A DNA stretch of 5,662 nucleotides from Balneolaceae bacterium (GTDB taxonomy: Bacteria; Bacteroidota; Rhodothermia; Balneolales; Balneolaceae), in assembly GCA_007117235.1 (NCBI GenBank), contig SKGY01000104.1:1-5662 (forward strand), in the 5' to 3' direction. Below the pieces are notes generated by a model that ran no database searches, was not told the origin of the DNA, and was given only the letters and a program-made list of their open reading frames with translations. The position numbers and the translations under genes are program-made. Shown here in pieces: positions 5,570 through 5,662 of the stretch; within the stretch, counting starts at the first letter, position 1; each line of letters opens with the position of its first letter.

Positions 5570-5662
5570 TTAACATCATATTCTGCTTAAAATGGCACAA
5601 TATTTATGTTTGTCAAGTTAAACCACCTCTATCATAACGTTCCGCACGTCACTAAAATTCCA

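Noticed and set aside
5611..5616. Perfect minus-strand TTGACA near the right edge
   Set aside because: No -10 box 16-18 bases downstream; a single hexamer in AT-rich DNA is not enough.

Overview
The window is a compact stretch of a bacterial chromosome with moderately low GC. All major genes are on the + strand, intergenic spaces are short, and no start codon has a clear Shine-Dalgarno sequence. Weak SD use, a CCCCTCC/GGAGGGG intergenic hairpin repeat, and the kind of proteins encoded suggest a member of the Bacteroidota/Balneolota/Rhodothermota group. This is an inference from style, not a phylogenetic result.

Layout. Positions 3-203 hold the C-terminal end of a ring-cleaving (extradiol-type, MhqO-like) dioxygenase cut by the window edge. 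It is followed by a perfect 12-bp inverted repeat (203-229). Next come a serine hydrolase of the phospholipase/carboxylesterase family (258-926), a CPA2 cation:proton antiporter with a C-terminal TrkA-N/RCK domain (981-2564), a cytoplasmic DsbA-family thiol oxidoreductase with a CGWC site (2554-3207), and an exported two-domain protein (3204-4277). The last three genes overlap (11 bp and 4 bp) and look translationally coupled. A 161-bp gap carrying a G-rich hairpin repeat separates this block from a YegS/DgkB-type lipid kinase (4439-5338). That kinase overlaps tail-to-tail with a small minus-strand ORF of unknown function (5332-5526), which has a plausible sigma-70-like promoter just upstream. 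The final 136 bases hold that promoter and nothing else I can support.

How the genes may work together. A ring-cleaving dioxygenase plus a carboxylesterase is the MhqO/MhqD pairing known from quinone and electrophile resistance in Bacillus. Kef-type K+/H+ antiporters protect E. coli against electrophiles, and a DsbA-like protein handles thiols. The first four genes therefore read as a candidate electrophile/quinone-defence operon; this is an inference from gene content and adjacency.

The most unusual item is the 3204-4277 product. It has a signal peptide, an alpha/beta-hydrolase-like half (HGW, GESTAG, possible His in PGHVN), and a C-terminal half that strongly resembles the C-terminal domain of SAM hydroxide adenosyltransferases (DUF62), without the catalytic N-terminal domain of that family. 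I do not know this domain pairing as a described system.
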